Positions 9,535 to 19,501 of a DNA stretch of 64,000 nucleotides are shown in pieces (the stretch's first letter is position 1; each line of letters opens with the position of its first letter). The notes under the pieces are model-generated. The model was not told the DNA's origin. It did not search any database and was given only the letters and a program-made list of their open reading frames with translations. Where the stretch lies: contig NZ_FNNR01000005.1 in assembly GCF_900106835.1 (NCBI RefSeq), positions 326,019 through 390,018 on the forward strand, written 5' to 3'. The position numbers and the translations under genes are program-made. Source of the stretch: Arthrobacter sp. cf158. Lineage in GTDB: Bacteria > Actinomycetota > Actinomycetes > Actinomycetales > Micrococcaceae.

Positions 9535-9846
9535 TGCGGTACAGGGTTGTGCACGTACTAAAGCCGGACGTATGCTGCTCGAAACACCAATCATCGACAC
9601 ACCTGAACTGGCGGGGGCATGGGGGCAGTGCAGATCTGTCGACTGCTGGATACTTGAGCGCTCACCCACCAGCGCATCATGCGTAAGACACCACCGCACC
9701 AGCCAACGCAGTGCAGGTGGCGTCGGATTTGAAGGGTATGGCTGCCAGCAGCGCTACAGCAACTGCGGGGTACGCCGGGGACCTTCGACACATCACCTAG
9801 AGCGGCGAGTGCGCCAGCAATCATCAAAGAAGACGAAGGACATACC

Positions 9847-11340
9847 TTGAATACGAAGCGGACAATAGCAAGTTGGATCGCGGTGGCCGGAATGGCGAGT
9901 TTACTCGTGGGCTGTAGTGGCAGTGAGCCGTCGGCAAATTTCGACTCCCTCACAGTCGGAGTGGCCTCGGTTCCTCAGGTCTTGGACCCAGGACAGGCGT
10001 ACTCTCGACAAGACATATCGATCATGGGTCTCGCGTCGGGCACGCTGACTACTCTCAACGACGACGGTAAGGGCACATCCAACGGCCTTGCAGATGCGAT
10101 CAAAGAGACGGAGACGGACTTCACCATTACCCTGCGTCCCGGCCTGAAGTTCTCCGACGGGACCGACCTAACGTCTGCGGACATCGTCGCGTCGTTCGAA
10201 CACCATCTCGCGGACGCCACCAACGCCTTTGCCTACAAGTTTGCGCCCATCAAGTCGGTGACTGCCAAGGATGACCTCACCGTCATGTTCAACCTCAAGA
10301 GGGCCTATCCCTCTCTTCCGTGGATTCTCGCTACTCCGCAGGCCGCGATCATCCCCTCCGAGGTGATCGAGGCCAGGGGGGAGAAGCTCTACGAAACACC
10401 CGTGCCAACAGCCGGGAAGTTTGGCATCGAGACCGTAAACCCAAGTGAAATCAAACTCACGGCGAATCCCAATTACGCCGGCACGAAGCCCACAGCGAAG
10501 AGTATAACGTTCAAGAAAATCGCCGACTCTGCTGCACGCCTCGCCCAAGTTCAGGGAGGCGAGATCGACTTCGCAGATGGCGTCTCTCCCAAGGTGCTTA
10601 GTCAGCTCTCTGCGCCTTTGGAAGCGCGCACTACCGTGGGCGTGAACGGGATTCAGACACTGTCACTGAACGAGCTGGGCGTGCTCGGCGATGTCAACAT
10701 CCGCCAAGCCATTGCCCGCGCGATTAACCGCGAGCAGATCAACAAGGTTGCATGGGCCGGGATGAACGTACCCGCGTTGGGCCTGTTTGCCCCGTCCTCC
10801 CAATACAGCCGCCCGTTCCTCCCAGCGACACCCGAATTGGACAGTGCCAAGCGCTACCTAGCGGGCACGAAGTGCGAGACGGGCTGCACACTGCAGCTCA
10901 TCGTCGACTCCACCGACGAACCATCGAACGACATTGCAGTGGTTCTCCAGCAGAACCTCAAGGAAATTGGCATAACCATGAACATCAACAAGATGGAAAC
11001 GGCCGCCATGGTTCAGCGATCGAATGATGCGGATTTCGACATTCTCGTGGCCTTCACGTATGAAAACGGCGACTTCCCTGACGCACTTCTTCCCTTCCAG
11101 CTCGGCCCGGCCCTCCAGGGCTTCTACACCGGCTACTCGTCACCAAAGATGAATGAACTGCTCGATCAACTTGGCACCACTCGTGACGAGGCCCGCGCCG
11201 AGGTGGTCGACCAGATCAACACGTTGTTCGAGCAAGACCTTTCGCTTGTGCCGATTGCAGCCAACCTGTCCTCGTCTGCGAGCCGTGTTCCTTCGAACAT
11301 CTTCGACATCAGCCCTTCATTCGCCTACATCGTAGGGTAA
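9847..11340 (+). CDS. ABC transporter substrate-binding lipoprotein, family 5
   Basis: This complete 497-residue binding protein starts at TTG with GAAGGA upstream. A lipoprotein signal peptide is visible: KR, a hydrophobic stretch, then VGC with the lipidated cysteine at residue 23. Typical SBP_bac_5 features are LRPGLKFSDGTDLTSADIVASF and NPNYAG. It shares the GTKCETGC cysteine pair and the overall C-terminal half with the partial binding protein at 1-864. No permease or ATPase lies next to it, so it is an orphan that may feed the importer at 925-4566. It is divergent from the dimethylformamidase-type gene, which hints at an amide ligand. Confidence 0.92.
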   Translation: MNTKRTIASWIAVAGMASLLVGCSGSEPSANFDSLTVGVASVPQVLDPGQAYSRQDISIMGLASGTLTTLNDDGKGTSNGLADAIKETETDFTITLRPGLKFSDGTDLTSADIVASFEHHLADATNAFAYKFAPIKSVTAKDDLTVMFNLKRAYPSLPWILATPQAAIIPSEVIEARGEKLYETPVPTAGKFGIETVNPSEIKLTANPNYAGTKPTAKSITFKKIADSAARLAQVQGGEIDFADGVSPKVLSQLSAPLEARTTVGVNGIQTLSLNELGVLGDVNIRQAIARAINREQINKVAWAGMNVPALGLFAPSSQYSRPFLPATPELDSAKRYLAGTKCETGCTLQLIVDSTDEPSNDIAVVLQQNLKEIGITMNINKMETAAMVQRSNDADFDILVAFTYENGDFPDALLPFQLGPALQGFYTGYSSPKMNELLDQLGTTRDEARAEVVDQINTLFEQDLSLVPIAANLSSSASRVPSNIFDISPSFAYIVG

Positions 11341-11515
11341 CGGTGCTGGCATAGACGGTCTCCACTTCTAACCATGGCCCCGAGAACCCGGTCTTCATTG
11401 CGAGACAGATCGACATGTTCAGTGGCGACAAGGGTCCAAGCTGACCGGATTCGAAGGTCGCAGTCCGGACTTCACTCGAGGCTCATGGCATAGGAGGCTA
11501 GGCTACAACGGTGTG

Positions 11516-11549
11516 AAATGGCGCGGTCGGCTTGCTGACCGCGCCATTT
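11516..11549 (+). terminator. Strong hairpin downstream of the binding-protein gene
   Basis: AAATGGCGCGGTC (11516-11528) pairs perfectly with GACCGCGCCATTT (11537-11549) across an 8-base loop. It lies about 175 bases after the stop of the binding-protein gene. The 13-bp GC-rich stem ending in TTT is typical of an intrinsic terminator. Confidence 0.65.
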
Positions 11550-12130
11550 GCGCACGAACTTGCCCGTAACGCGCAGAAACACTACCAAAGGCACCAGGAC
11601 GTGCCCTTTCTATGATCAACAGCGGTTCAGAATGGCGAGTCCGGACGTGTCACCCTCCGTGTCCTTCATGGAAGGGTCGGGTTCCGCCGTGAAATGTTGA
11701 GCCTTCAGGGCAGAAGAAGTATGGTCTCTGCTGGTTCCAGCGACTCAACGGTACCGTGTGCGGTGACATCTTCGAGGGTTCGAGGTGCCTGTGCAACCCA
11801 ACCGCCCGGAAGGGTAGGCGCTTCCGTCGAGCTGCCAAAGCGCGCTCTCTGGTCGGTACTTGTGCATGGCGGAATCAACAGGCGCATACGTTCTTCAGCA
11901 CGGACACCTGCACGTCCCCATATAGGCAGGGCACGTCTTGGCGCGCTAGGTATCTGGTTTGCCTGCTTCCAACGCTTCTCGGGAAGATGGCTCGGAACCA
12001 CCCGCTGCAGCTTTAATCTAATGTTCTCGCCCGAGAAGCGGCGGGAGGGCCAAAAGACTATGCCCGCTGGTTCCGCGTGCTCGTCCGCTTCCTAACCTGG
12101 AGCGGGCTGCATGCTTCTGCAAGCTGTGGC
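11550..12130. other. Stretch without a recognisable gene
   Basis: Open frames here are short, overlap on both strands and show no recognisable domain or plausible ribosome binding site. The stretch borders decayed gene fragments at 12131-13027, so it is probably part of the same eroded zone. Confidence 0.5.
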
Positions 12131-12574
12131 ATCCCAAAGGATTATTCGGTCCGGGAGCGGCGGAGATCAGCCTTACCTCGGGGTCGTGTTGCAACACGAG
12201 CTGGATTTGCATGGACAGTCCTGCGGGGGTAGAGCCATGGGGGAGTGCGACCGGTGGACGTTCACTGAGGTTGAGGGCATTAGTGAACCAAGCCCCGTCC
12301 AGATAGTTGGCCGTAACTCCGTTCACGTTTTCGGGGTTGTCGTGCCGGTCGTGAAGGAAGGGCTGGAAGTAGTTGGAGTCAGTAGTAAGACATTGCCATT
12401 GAAGAACCCGGCTATTTCGGCTTTGTACATCAGGAGTTGAAGATGCGCTCGGGTCAGATCAGCGCAACTAAACCCCGACGTCTGATTCACAACCCTGGCA
12501 AGGCCTTCATCCACGCCGTATTGGACTGACTGGGCACTGGCGGCGAACCCGCTCGTCCAGATGATGTGTAACAA
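12131..12574 (-). pseudogene. Amidase (amidase-signature family), 3' fragment, frameshifted
   Basis: Reading leftward, the frame from 12574 gives TSGFAASAQSVQYGVDEGLA and NGNVLLLTPTTSSPSF. After a one-base shift near 12325-12340 (a run of C) another frame continues with NVNGVTANYLDGAWFTNALN and LSMQIQLVLQHDPEVRLISA. Together these match the C-terminal third of amidase-signature enzymes (the DxLLTPTT strand, then a TxxxNLxGxPAxxxPxGxxxxGLPxGxQ-like block). The catalytic Ser-Ser-Lys part is absent, so the gene is truncated and frameshifted and cannot make an active amidase. Confidence 0.6.
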
Positions 12575-12705
12575 GTCGAAGCGATACTCGTGGCTGATCT
12601 CGAAAGATCGACAGTATGTCCCACCACCGGAAGTTTAGTCACGGCATCAGAGTGACGCCCTCCAAGCTCTTTAGGGGCGAGCCATGGGGTGACGCGGGTA
12701 CCGCA

Positions 12706-13027
12706 TCAGCAGAGGGGAACGTTTACGGCCAATCCGCCCATTGCGGTTTCCTTATACTTGTCGCTCATATCCATGCCTGTTTGTCGCATGGTTTCGATGA
12801 CTTGATCGAGAGTGACGTGATGCTGCCCGTCACCGCGGAGTGCCATGCGGGCTGCGTTGATCGCTTTGTTTGCGGCTATGGCGTTGAGTTCAATGCAGGG
12901 GACTTGTACCAGGCCGCCGATGGGGTCGCAGGTCAGGCCAAGGTTGCGTTCCATGGCAATTTCTGCAGCATTTTCGACTTGTTGGGGGGGTACCTCCGAG
13001 TAATTCAGCGAGGCCTGCGGCGGCGAG
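12706..13027 (-). pseudogene. L-serine dehydratase (SdaA), C-terminal fragment, frameshifted
   Basis: The frame from 12954 down to the stop at 12706 encodes [50 protein letters not shown] and a terminal cysteine, the characteristic C-terminus of iron-sulfur L-serine ammonia-lyase. Just upstream the sequence [14 protein letters not shown] continues in another frame. The shift falls in a run of seven G (C on the coding strand) near 12984-12990; removing one base restores [17 protein letters not shown]. Nothing recognisable lies beyond 13027, so most of the gene is lost. Confidence 0.78.
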
Positions 13028-13061
13028 CCGTAAATGCAGCATGGTTCCGTGGGGCAGAAAC

Positions 13062-14066
13062 TCAGCTAGAGGCCCTCTGAATAAGCGTGGGCTCAAAGAC
13101 GATATGCCTTGTTTCTGGTGCTGGCAGTTCTCCGAGTTCGGAGAGCAGTAGTTCGACAATGGCTCGTCCGTAGTCGAAAGGTGGGGTGTGCATTGTTGTG
13201 AGCGGAACCGCTCCAGAGGCGGCCACATCCAGGTCGTCAAAGCCGATTACAGCGATGTCGTTGGGGACACGCAGCCTAGTTGACTTGTGGATTCCATCAA
13301 TAAGGCCAATGCCGAGAAAATCGTTGGCTGCGAAAATACCGTCGGGAATCTTCGCAGCGGGTCGGTTTACTAGTTGGGCAGCAGCTGTCCTTCCCGCTGC
13401 CACGGTCCTCTCCTCGACTGTGTGAATTTCAAGTACAACGTCCTCAGCTTCCCCAACGGCCTTGGCGGCGCCCTGTAGGCGCTCGTGGATCTGCTGAAGG
13501 TCAAGAGGTCCACCAACGAACGCCAGCGATTTGCATCCTCTGCCAATGAGGTGCTTAGCGGCGAGATACCCGCCTAAGGCATCGTCGACAGAGACTGATG
13601 GCTGGGATGATGTTTCAGCTTTTCGACCTGTCATTACGGATGGAATCCCCCTTTTCCGTAAGGTCTCGAGCTGGGGTTCGATGTTGTCCAGCGGGGCAAC
13701 TATGACACCGCGCACCTGTTGGGCGGCGAATAGGTCGAGATAGGCGCGTTCGCGTTTCCGGTCAGCCGCGTTGTTGGCGATGAGGACGTGAAGACCGGCC
13801 TCGGCCGCACGTTGTTCTACTGCTTGGGCGATGTCTGAGAAGTACGTATTGCCAACTTCAAAAACAACGTAGCCGATCACCGTACTTCGTCCTGCCCGGA
13901 GTTGACGTGCAGCGTCGCTTCTCACGTAGCCCAAAGTTTCTATAGCAACACCGATTCGCGCACGAACTGCCGGCGATATCTTCTCTGGCGCATTGAAATA
14001 ATTGGAAATTGTGGTTTTGGACACACCGGCGGCCTCTGCCACGTGCCCTATGGCGACCTTACCCAT
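13062..14066 (-). CDS. LacI-family transcriptional regulator
   Basis: The start is ATG at 14066, preceded by AGGGAGAAC; this gives 334 residues and places the helix-turn-helix at the very N-terminus ([20 protein letters not shown]). A longer upstream frame exists but would put 42 unlikely residues before the HTH. The hinge helix region ([12 protein letters not shown]) and the periplasmic-binding-protein-like sensor domain ([24 protein letters not shown]) follow. It lies directly downstream of the alpha-L-rhamnosidase gene on the same strand, so it likely controls that gene and the transporter. Two LacI-type palindromes before the transporter gene are the probable operators. Confidence 0.93.
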   Translation of the reverse strand: MGKVAIGHVAEAAGVSKTTISNYFNAPEKISPAVRARIGVAIETLGYVRSDAARQLRAGRSTVIGYVVFEVGNTYFSDIAQAVEQRAAEAGLHVLIANNAADRKRERAYLDLFAAQQVRGVIVAPLDNIEPQLETLRKRGIPSVMTGRKAETSSQPSVSVDDALGGYLAAKHLIGRGCKSLAFVGGPLDLQQIHERLQGAAKAVGEAEDVVLEIHTVEERTVAAGRTAAAQLVNRPAAKIPDGIFAANDFLGIGLIDGIHKSTRLRVPNDIAVIGFDDLDVAASGAVPLTTMHTPPFDYGRAIVELLLSELGELPAPETRHIVFEPTLIQRASS

Positions 14067-14237
14067 GTTCTCCCTATTGTTTCTCAGATTGCCGGGCTGA
14101 TATCGCCTTCCGGGCCGGCTCCTCGAATTCACTTCTATTTGAGCACGCCCGAGGCGTGTTGGCTGAGGGGCCGCCGGTTGCCTGACAATCATCAGGCGAC
14201 CGGGCGGACCTCTCTATACTCTCATTTGCCTAGGGAT

Positions 14238-16520
14238 TTAGACGGAACTCAATGCCTTTGCAGGCAATGCGGTAGAGAACTCATGGTGGCCCCCGGTGAT
14301 GGTGAACGAAGGACATGATGGGAGTTCGACCTCCGCTGTCAGATCCGCTGGAAGGTCCAGGGATAGTTTCATCAGGTCGTCGGCAACGTTCCATTCGACG
14401 CTTATCGGCCCGTTGGGGGTTTTCAGGGAAGACTTTGCGTACTGAATGCCCGGACCTGGCTTCGGAGCGATGCGTACCTTGGCGTAGCCAGGAGCTGCGG
14501 GGCTGATTCCACCAACGACTTGGTGCAGCCAGTCCGCGACCGAGCCGAAAGCGTAGTGATTGAAGCTGGTCATAGTGCCAGGGTTGATCGACCCGTCCGG
14601 CAGTTTTGAATCCCATCGCTCCCAGATCGTGGTCGCACCCATGGTCACGGGGTAGAGCCAGGAAGGGCATTGCTCTTCGAGCAGCAGTTTGTAGGCGTCC
14701 TCGATGAAGCCAGATTCAGATAGCGCCCAGGTGATGTAGGGGGTTCCTGCGAAACCAGTGGAAATTCGGTAGTTGTTTGCCCGAACAAGTTCCGAGAGGC
14801 GTTCACCGGCAGAGCGGCGTGCCGAGTCATCCGGAAGGATGTCGAAGGTTATCGCCAAGGTATATGCGGTGGTGCTGTCGCTGGCAATGCGGCCGTCGGA
14901 CTCGAGATAGTTCTCGGCAAAAGCCTGCTGAGTGCGGGCAGCTAGTTTACCGAAATGCGCAGCGTCGTCTGTGTGGTCGAGCAGCTCTGCAGTCTTGGCC
15001 ATCAGCGTAGCTGTCCGATAGAGGCAGATGGTGGCCACAACGCCTGGATCGGCCTTGGCGGCTGCCGGTTTCTGCGGCGGCGCGTCGGGGTCGAGCCAGT
15101 CGCCGAATTGGAAGCCTTGATCCCACAGTCCGTTGCTTGATAACAACTGTTCGACGTAGCGGGTGTGGGAACTCATTGAGTCGTACTGTCGGACAAGGAC
15201 GCCCTTGTCGCCGTAGGCTTCCCAAAGAGTCCAGGGCAGCCACACAGCCGCATCGCTCCAAACAGCTGTGGAAGCCGCGGACGTGGGAAGGCTGATCTTT
15301 AGGCGGCCGAATTTGAAGATGTCCGGTACTACGAATGGCACGAGGCCACCTTGCGCTTGCTGTTCTTTGGCGAGGTCTTGGAGCCAATCGCCGAGGAAAT
15401 CCTTCACGTCATAGAGATAGGCTGCGGTGGGTCCAAAAACAGCGATGTCTCCTGTCCATCCGAGACGTTCGTCGCGTTGGGGGCAGTCAGTGGGCAGATC
15501 CAGAAAGTTCCCTTTGAGTCCCCAAACGACATTCCGGTGCAATTTGTTGATGAGTTCGTTAGAGCATTCGAACGTTCCCGTCCGTTCAAGTGCACTATGG
15601 ACGACTACGGCTTCCAGCGATTCCTTGGATAGCTCACCGGGCCACCCCTCGACTTCGATGTAGCGGAACCCATGGAAGGTAAGGGTTGGCTCGAAAAAAT
15701 CGTCACCGCCCGAGAGGATCACGGCGTCCGTTGCTTTGGCGCTGCGAAGCGGGCGCGTTGCGAGTTCACCATGTTCGATTTCTTCGGCATAGCGAATAGT
15801 AATGGTGTCGCCCCGAGAGCCCCGAACATGGAATCTCACCCAGCCCACCAGATTCTGACCGAAATCGATGAGGTGCTTGCCATGAGGCCTGGGCCAGATA
15901 TGGATTGGGGGCAGGACCTCGTGTCTCACTGTCGACGGGCCCAAGGGTGCCACGAGCCGGCTTGGGTCGAGGTCCAGTGTGTGTACTGTTGTCCACTTTG
16001 TGTTCTGATAGCCCGGGAGCATCCAGGAAGGGTCTTGGCGCCGGGCGTCTATTAATTGACCGTCATAGAGGTCATTTGAGAGAGTAGCCGAGGGCCCAGC
16101 AAGCCACGTGTCGTCGGTAGTCACCGTTTGGACGAATCCGTCGTCGTACTCGATGTCTAAGTGCGCCCAGAAACCGAGCTCGTCGCCGTAGTTGTTGTCT
16201 ACACCATTTATACCGAGGCGGCCACGGTACCAGCCATTGCCGATTGAGGCCCCGATGACGCTGGTCTCTTCAAGCAGGGGTAGAACATCGTAGCTTCGGT
16301 ACTTGAGGCGCCACTCGTAGGAGCTCCAACCCGGACTGAGGACGTCCTCTCCTGCCGGTTTTCCGTTAACCCAGGCCTCGAAGATGCCGAAAGCCGTTGC
16401 TCGAAGATCAGCCCGAACTGGGCCGCCGTGCCCTTGCACCAACCGAAATTCTTTACGAAAAAGGGGGGCGCCTGCGAAGTCGTCCTTGGCCGCGATCATC
16501 TGGGCATTTGAGGTCCTCAT
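14238..16520 (-). CDS. Alpha-L-rhamnosidase, glycoside hydrolase family 78
   Basis: This 760-residue protein carries the GH78 layout: an N-terminal beta-sandwich (FEAWVNGKPAGEDVLSPGWSSY, 48-68; SIGNGWYRGRLG, 92-103), a second beta domain (LIDFGQNLVGWVRF), then the (alpha/alpha)6 barrel with the active-site block DCPQRDERLGWTGD (345-358) and PTTIWERWDS-type sequence (ATTIWERWDSKLPDGSINPG) near the C-terminus. It removes terminal rhamnose from glycosides. There is no signal peptide, so it should act on imported rhamnosides. It is somewhat short for the family. It sits between the MFS transporter and the LacI regulator on the same strand. Confidence 0.93.
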   Translation of the reverse strand: MRTSNAQMIAAKDDFAGAPLFRKEFRLVQGHGGPVRADLRATAFGIFEAWVNGKPAGEDVLSPGWSSYEWRLKYRSYDVLPLLEETSVIGASIGNGWYRGRLGINGVDNNYGDELGFWAHLDIEYDDGFVQTVTTDDTWLAGPSATLSNDLYDGQLIDARRQDPSWMLPGYQNTKWTTVHTLDLDPSRLVAPLGPSTVRHEVLPPIHIWPRPHGKHLIDFGQNLVGWVRFHVRGSRGDTITIRYAEEIEHGELATRPLRSAKATDAVILSGGDDFFEPTLTFHGFRYIEVEGWPGELSKESLEAVVVHSALERTGTFECSNELINKLHRNVVWGLKGNFLDLPTDCPQRDERLGWTGDIAVFGPTAAYLYDVKDFLGDWLQDLAKEQQAQGGLVPFVVPDIFKFGRLKISLPTSAASTAVWSDAAVWLPWTLWEAYGDKGVLVRQYDSMSSHTRYVEQLLSSNGLWDQGFQFGDWLDPDAPPQKPAAAKADPGVVATICLYRTATLMAKTAELLDHTDDAAHFGKLAARTQQAFAENYLESDGRIASDSTTAYTLAITFDILPDDSARRSAGERLSELVRANNYRISTGFAGTPYITWALSESGFIEDAYKLLLEEQCPSWLYPVTMGATTIWERWDSKLPDGSINPGTMTSFNHYAFGSVADWLHQVVGGISPAAPGYAKVRIAPKPGPGIQYAKSSLKTPNGPISVEWNVADDLMKLSLDLPADLTAEVELPSCPSFTITGGHHEFSTALPAKALSSV

Positions 16521-16559
16521 CCAGATTGTGCCTTTCTTGGAGGTACGTTGATAAGTGGT

Positions 16560-17828
16560 TTAGCGGGTCAATTCTGATGCGGGCCGGGGTGCTGTCGTTT
16601 CAGCCCCGGGTTTGGGAAGGCGATGTATCCAGACGCCGATCGCGCCAGCACCCAGGGCAAGTACCGCCAGGGTTGCAAAGAGTATGTTTGGACCAGCGGC
16701 GAGGAGCGTAGGAGTCCAGAGCGCCACCGCTGCGGCAATAACGCGTGCGATAGCGAGAATGGCGCCCTGAGCAGTGCTGCGCATGAGGGTAGGAAATGAC
16801 TCCTGAGTCCAGACCTTGAAGATGCCTTCGAACGCGAATGCCATTCCCATGGTCCCGAAGGCGTAGCCCAGCGCCAGTGTCCAGACGGTGATACCGAAGA
16901 CTGCAGGAATAGTGAATTGGGCAGCGGTAAACGCAATGCCCAAGGCAAACCAACGCATGCGGTGGGGTCCGTCGACCAGACGCATGAAGATAATTGCAAA
17001 GGTAGTGCTGACCAGCAGCAGGCTAAGCATAATAGCGGAGGCAGTCTGCACAGTGGTTCCGGCGACCTTCACATACATGTAAACGCCGAATTGGCCCTTG
17101 GTGTTGGCCGCAACGTTCATGGTCGAGTAAAACAGGGCCAAGGCAACAAAGGAGATGAGAAGGGGCTTCTTGAACAGCTGCTTGAATGTCGAGAATTTGA
17201 CCCCATCGCTCGGGTCTTTTCGTACGCGGTTTTTTGCTTCCATCCATTGGCGGGATTCAGGAACCCGGAGGCGTAGAACGAGTACTATGATGCCGACGAC
17301 GACGACATGACCGTAGAGGATCCGCGCACCAAACTCGCCAAGTCCTCCGGCGAGAATTCCGACCGACTGTGCCGCGATCAAGCCCAGATACCAGAAGACT
17401 TGACTGAACGCCACGAGCTTTCCACGAGCACCCTCCGGTGCCTCTTCAGAAATCAGAGCAAGCGAAACCGGCAAGTCGGCGCCAGCGGCAAATCCCAATG
17501 CCACCACTCCGACGTACAGGAACTCCGCAGCCGGAGCCGCTGCCAGGAGAGTAGCGCCGAGAACCAGCAAGATCATTGTTGCTGTGAAGACTTTGCGGCG
17601 GCCGAATCTGTCACCTAGGTTGCCACCGACTAGTGCTCCGGCGGCAATCGACAGTGTGAGGAGCGACGAGAGCAATCCAATGGCGCCCGGCGTCAATCCG
17701 AAGGGTTCTTGGTAAAGAACGAGCGCGGTTCCTGTGGACACGATTGCTGCAGCGTCCAGGTACGACGCCATGCCCGCTACGCCAGAGCGGAACCATACTC
17801 TTCGGGGAATTTGAACTTTTTGTGACAT
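16560..17828 (-). CDS. MFS transporter, sugar-porter-like
   Basis: This 422-residue protein starts at ATG 17828 with GAAGGCGAG upstream. The MFS signature GGNLGDRFGRRKVF between helices 2 and 3 is clear, and about 12 hydrophobic segments are visible with a cytoplasmic central loop rich in charged residues (NRVRKDPSDGVKF). Placed immediately upstream of the rhamnosidase (about 40 bases), it probably imports the rhamnoside substrate by proton symport. Regulation by the LacI protein is suggested by two palindromes upstream. The substrate is inferred from context only. Confidence 0.9.
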   Translation of the reverse strand: MSQKVQIPRRVWFRSGVAGMASYLDAAAIVSTGTALVLYQEPFGLTPGAIGLLSSLLTLSIAAGALVGGNLGDRFGRRKVFTATMILLVLGATLLAAAPAAEFLYVGVVALGFAAGADLPVSLALISEEAPEGARGKLVAFSQVFWYLGLIAAQSVGILAGGLGEFGARILYGHVVVVGIIVLVLRLRVPESRQWMEAKNRVRKDPSDGVKFSTFKQLFKKPLLISFVALALFYSTMNVAANTKGQFGVYMYVKVAGTTVQTASAIMLSLLLVSTTFAIIFMRLVDGPHRMRWFALGIAFTAAQFTIPAVFGITVWTLALGYAFGTMGMAFAFEGIFKVWTQESFPTLMRSTAQGAILAIARVIAAAVALWTPTLLAAGPNILFATLAVLALGAGAIGVWIHRLPKPGAETTAPRPASELTR

Positions 17829-17930
17829 GACTCGCCTTCGAGTGGATATACGGGACGCCAAACGTCCAAGGTGCGAACAAGGTAGCTATCAGTGGAGGTC
17901 GGTACTGCGGCCAGTGGCACTTGAATACTC

Positions 17931-17946
17931 AGTGAACCGATACACT
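17931..17946. promoter_or_regulatory. LacI-type operator candidate, proximal
   Basis: AGTGAACCGATACACT matches the perfect distal palindrome AGTGTATCGATACACT at 13 of 16 positions. It lies about 100 bases upstream of the transporter start, near where transcription should begin, so binding there would block RNA polymerase. Confidence 0.6.
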
Positions 17947-18014
17947 CATCACCTTCGCTTGGATTACTGTAGGCACTGAAAACCCTTTAAATCAAGGTAA
18001 ATTTCAACATCGTT

Positions 18015-18036
18015 TTTAGTGTATCGATACACTAAA
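18015..18036. promoter_or_regulatory. LacI-type operator candidate, distal, perfect palindrome
   Basis: A perfect 22-base palindrome centred on CG, with core AGTGTATCGATACACT (18018-18033). The TCGA centre and even symmetry are typical for LacI-family operators. Its centre is 87 bases from the proximal site, a spacing that could allow DNA looping. Confidence 0.7.
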
Positions 18037-18089
18037 GCGCAGCGTCTTGCTAGATGACCTGATAACCTTGTGTCAGTGACGGCGTGGGT

Positions 18090-19144
18090 ATGCCCGTCTC
18101 GATTCGAAGGAGCTGGTCGCCGCCCGCGCATCGTAGATTGCATTTGCACCCTCGAACGCGAAGCAGGCAGTACCCGAAACATTCCGTTGGTTTATGAACC
18201 TGCTGCACCACGTGCTGGGAATTCACGGCGTTCGAGGGGCCGGAGCGCCGTGTGCCGGGCTCGATGGCTGCGTATGCGGCGAGATGCCCGGGAGGAGTGA
18301 AGGTGCCGGCATCGCCGATGGTCAGGAGTATCGTCGCTCTGGTCTTGATGCAGACTCCCGGCATGCACATCAGGTCCTGGGAAAGAGGGAAGGCATCGAG
18401 AAGCTTCTCGACTTCCTTGGCCACAATGGCTGGCTGGTGTTTGAGCTCCTTGATCTGCCCCGCGACGCGGGCGCTGACCAATTCGGCGGCTTCGGTGCCA
18501 TTCACGGTGACTGTCTGCTCGCCCAGCGCCGTGAATGTGGCATCAACCAGGCTCACCGGATCCTTGCGCAACACGTTGGATCGCCCGGCGGCCCGCAGGT
18601 CGGTCGGTCCGGCGTATTTGATGAACGGCTCCACGATCAAAGACCGGGTCATTGGCTGTCCCCGGGAAGTCGCATTACGGGGTGGGGAAAGCTGAAGCAG
18701 CAGCGACCACGGCCGGTTGACCGCCTTGGTGCACTCATAGGTAGGATCAGCGTCGAATCCGGAGAGCACCTTCGGCGCTGCGAGCACCTCGCTGTCCCGG
18801 TCAACGGCCCGCAGCGTGTGTGGCGGTCCACGAGCCGTCGCAGCGATGATGAATGCATCCCGCGCGTCCGTCTTGGACTTTTGCGGCAGGTCAGCGGCTT
18901 TACGTAACGTCAGACCGGGCATGTACCGGCACAGCCGCAGTCCCTGGCCATGGCTATCGGAAGAGCGGCGATGGTGTTGGGCTGGTCGACAATCACGAGC
19001 ACCCTGCCTAGCTGCTGCTGCCGGTGAACAGATCACGCAGCCGCGCCTCATCCTGAGGCAGGGGCTTGTAGAAGACCCCTTCGCCGGCTGCATTCAATGC
19101 TGCGGAGTGGTGCTCGATTTGGCGACATCAAGCGCCTCAGAATG
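18090..19144 (-). mobile_element. IS110-family transposase, decayed
   Basis: Pieces of a DEDD transposase are spread over several frames. ALDVAKSS near 19120 is a remnant of the N-terminal aspartate motif. EGVFYKPLPQDEARLRDLF and VLVIVDQPNTIAALPIAMA lie in another frame, then KSKTDARDAFIIAATAR in the main frame, and finally MPGVCIKTRATILLTIGD and HLAAYAAIEPGTRRSG, the helix-hairpin-helix and C-terminal transposase_20 part. At least three frameshifts separate them, and the C-terminal serine region is scrambled. No clear terminal structures are visible. The element is inactive, but it marks a past insertion between the rhamnoside module and the catabolic block. Confidence 0.8.
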
Positions 19145-19338
19145 ACAGCTGTGTTCGATACGGCTCGGTCTACTGGATCTGACCTTCTACATGTCCGCCA
19201 CAACCTCCCGGCGGTTGATTACACAGCAGTTTCAACTGAGGAACATTTGTTGGGGCTCGAGAATAGGCCTAGCCAGAGTTCGATTTGGCTTAGCAGCAAG
19301 TCACTCTGCAAGCCAGCACCCTGTGGGTAGTTAAAGTA

Positions 19339-19371
19339 CGTCGGCGGCCCCGCTGTGAGGAGCCGCCGACG
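19339..19371 (-). terminator. Hairpin downstream of the APC permease
   Basis: CGTCGGCGGC (19339-19348) pairs with GCCGCCGACG (19362-19371). It lies about 130 bases past the permease stop. The stem is GC-rich without a clear T-tract. Confidence 0.4.
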
Positions 19372-19501
19372 CGGTGACCACTCTGGAGGGTAGTGCCCTT
19401 CCCTCCGGAACGATCTGCTTTGCGAACGCCGTTCCCGCCTGGCGTATGTCGTTCCTATAACTGTTGCATCATCGAATGTTCAACAGCCTGGAAAGCAATG
19501 A

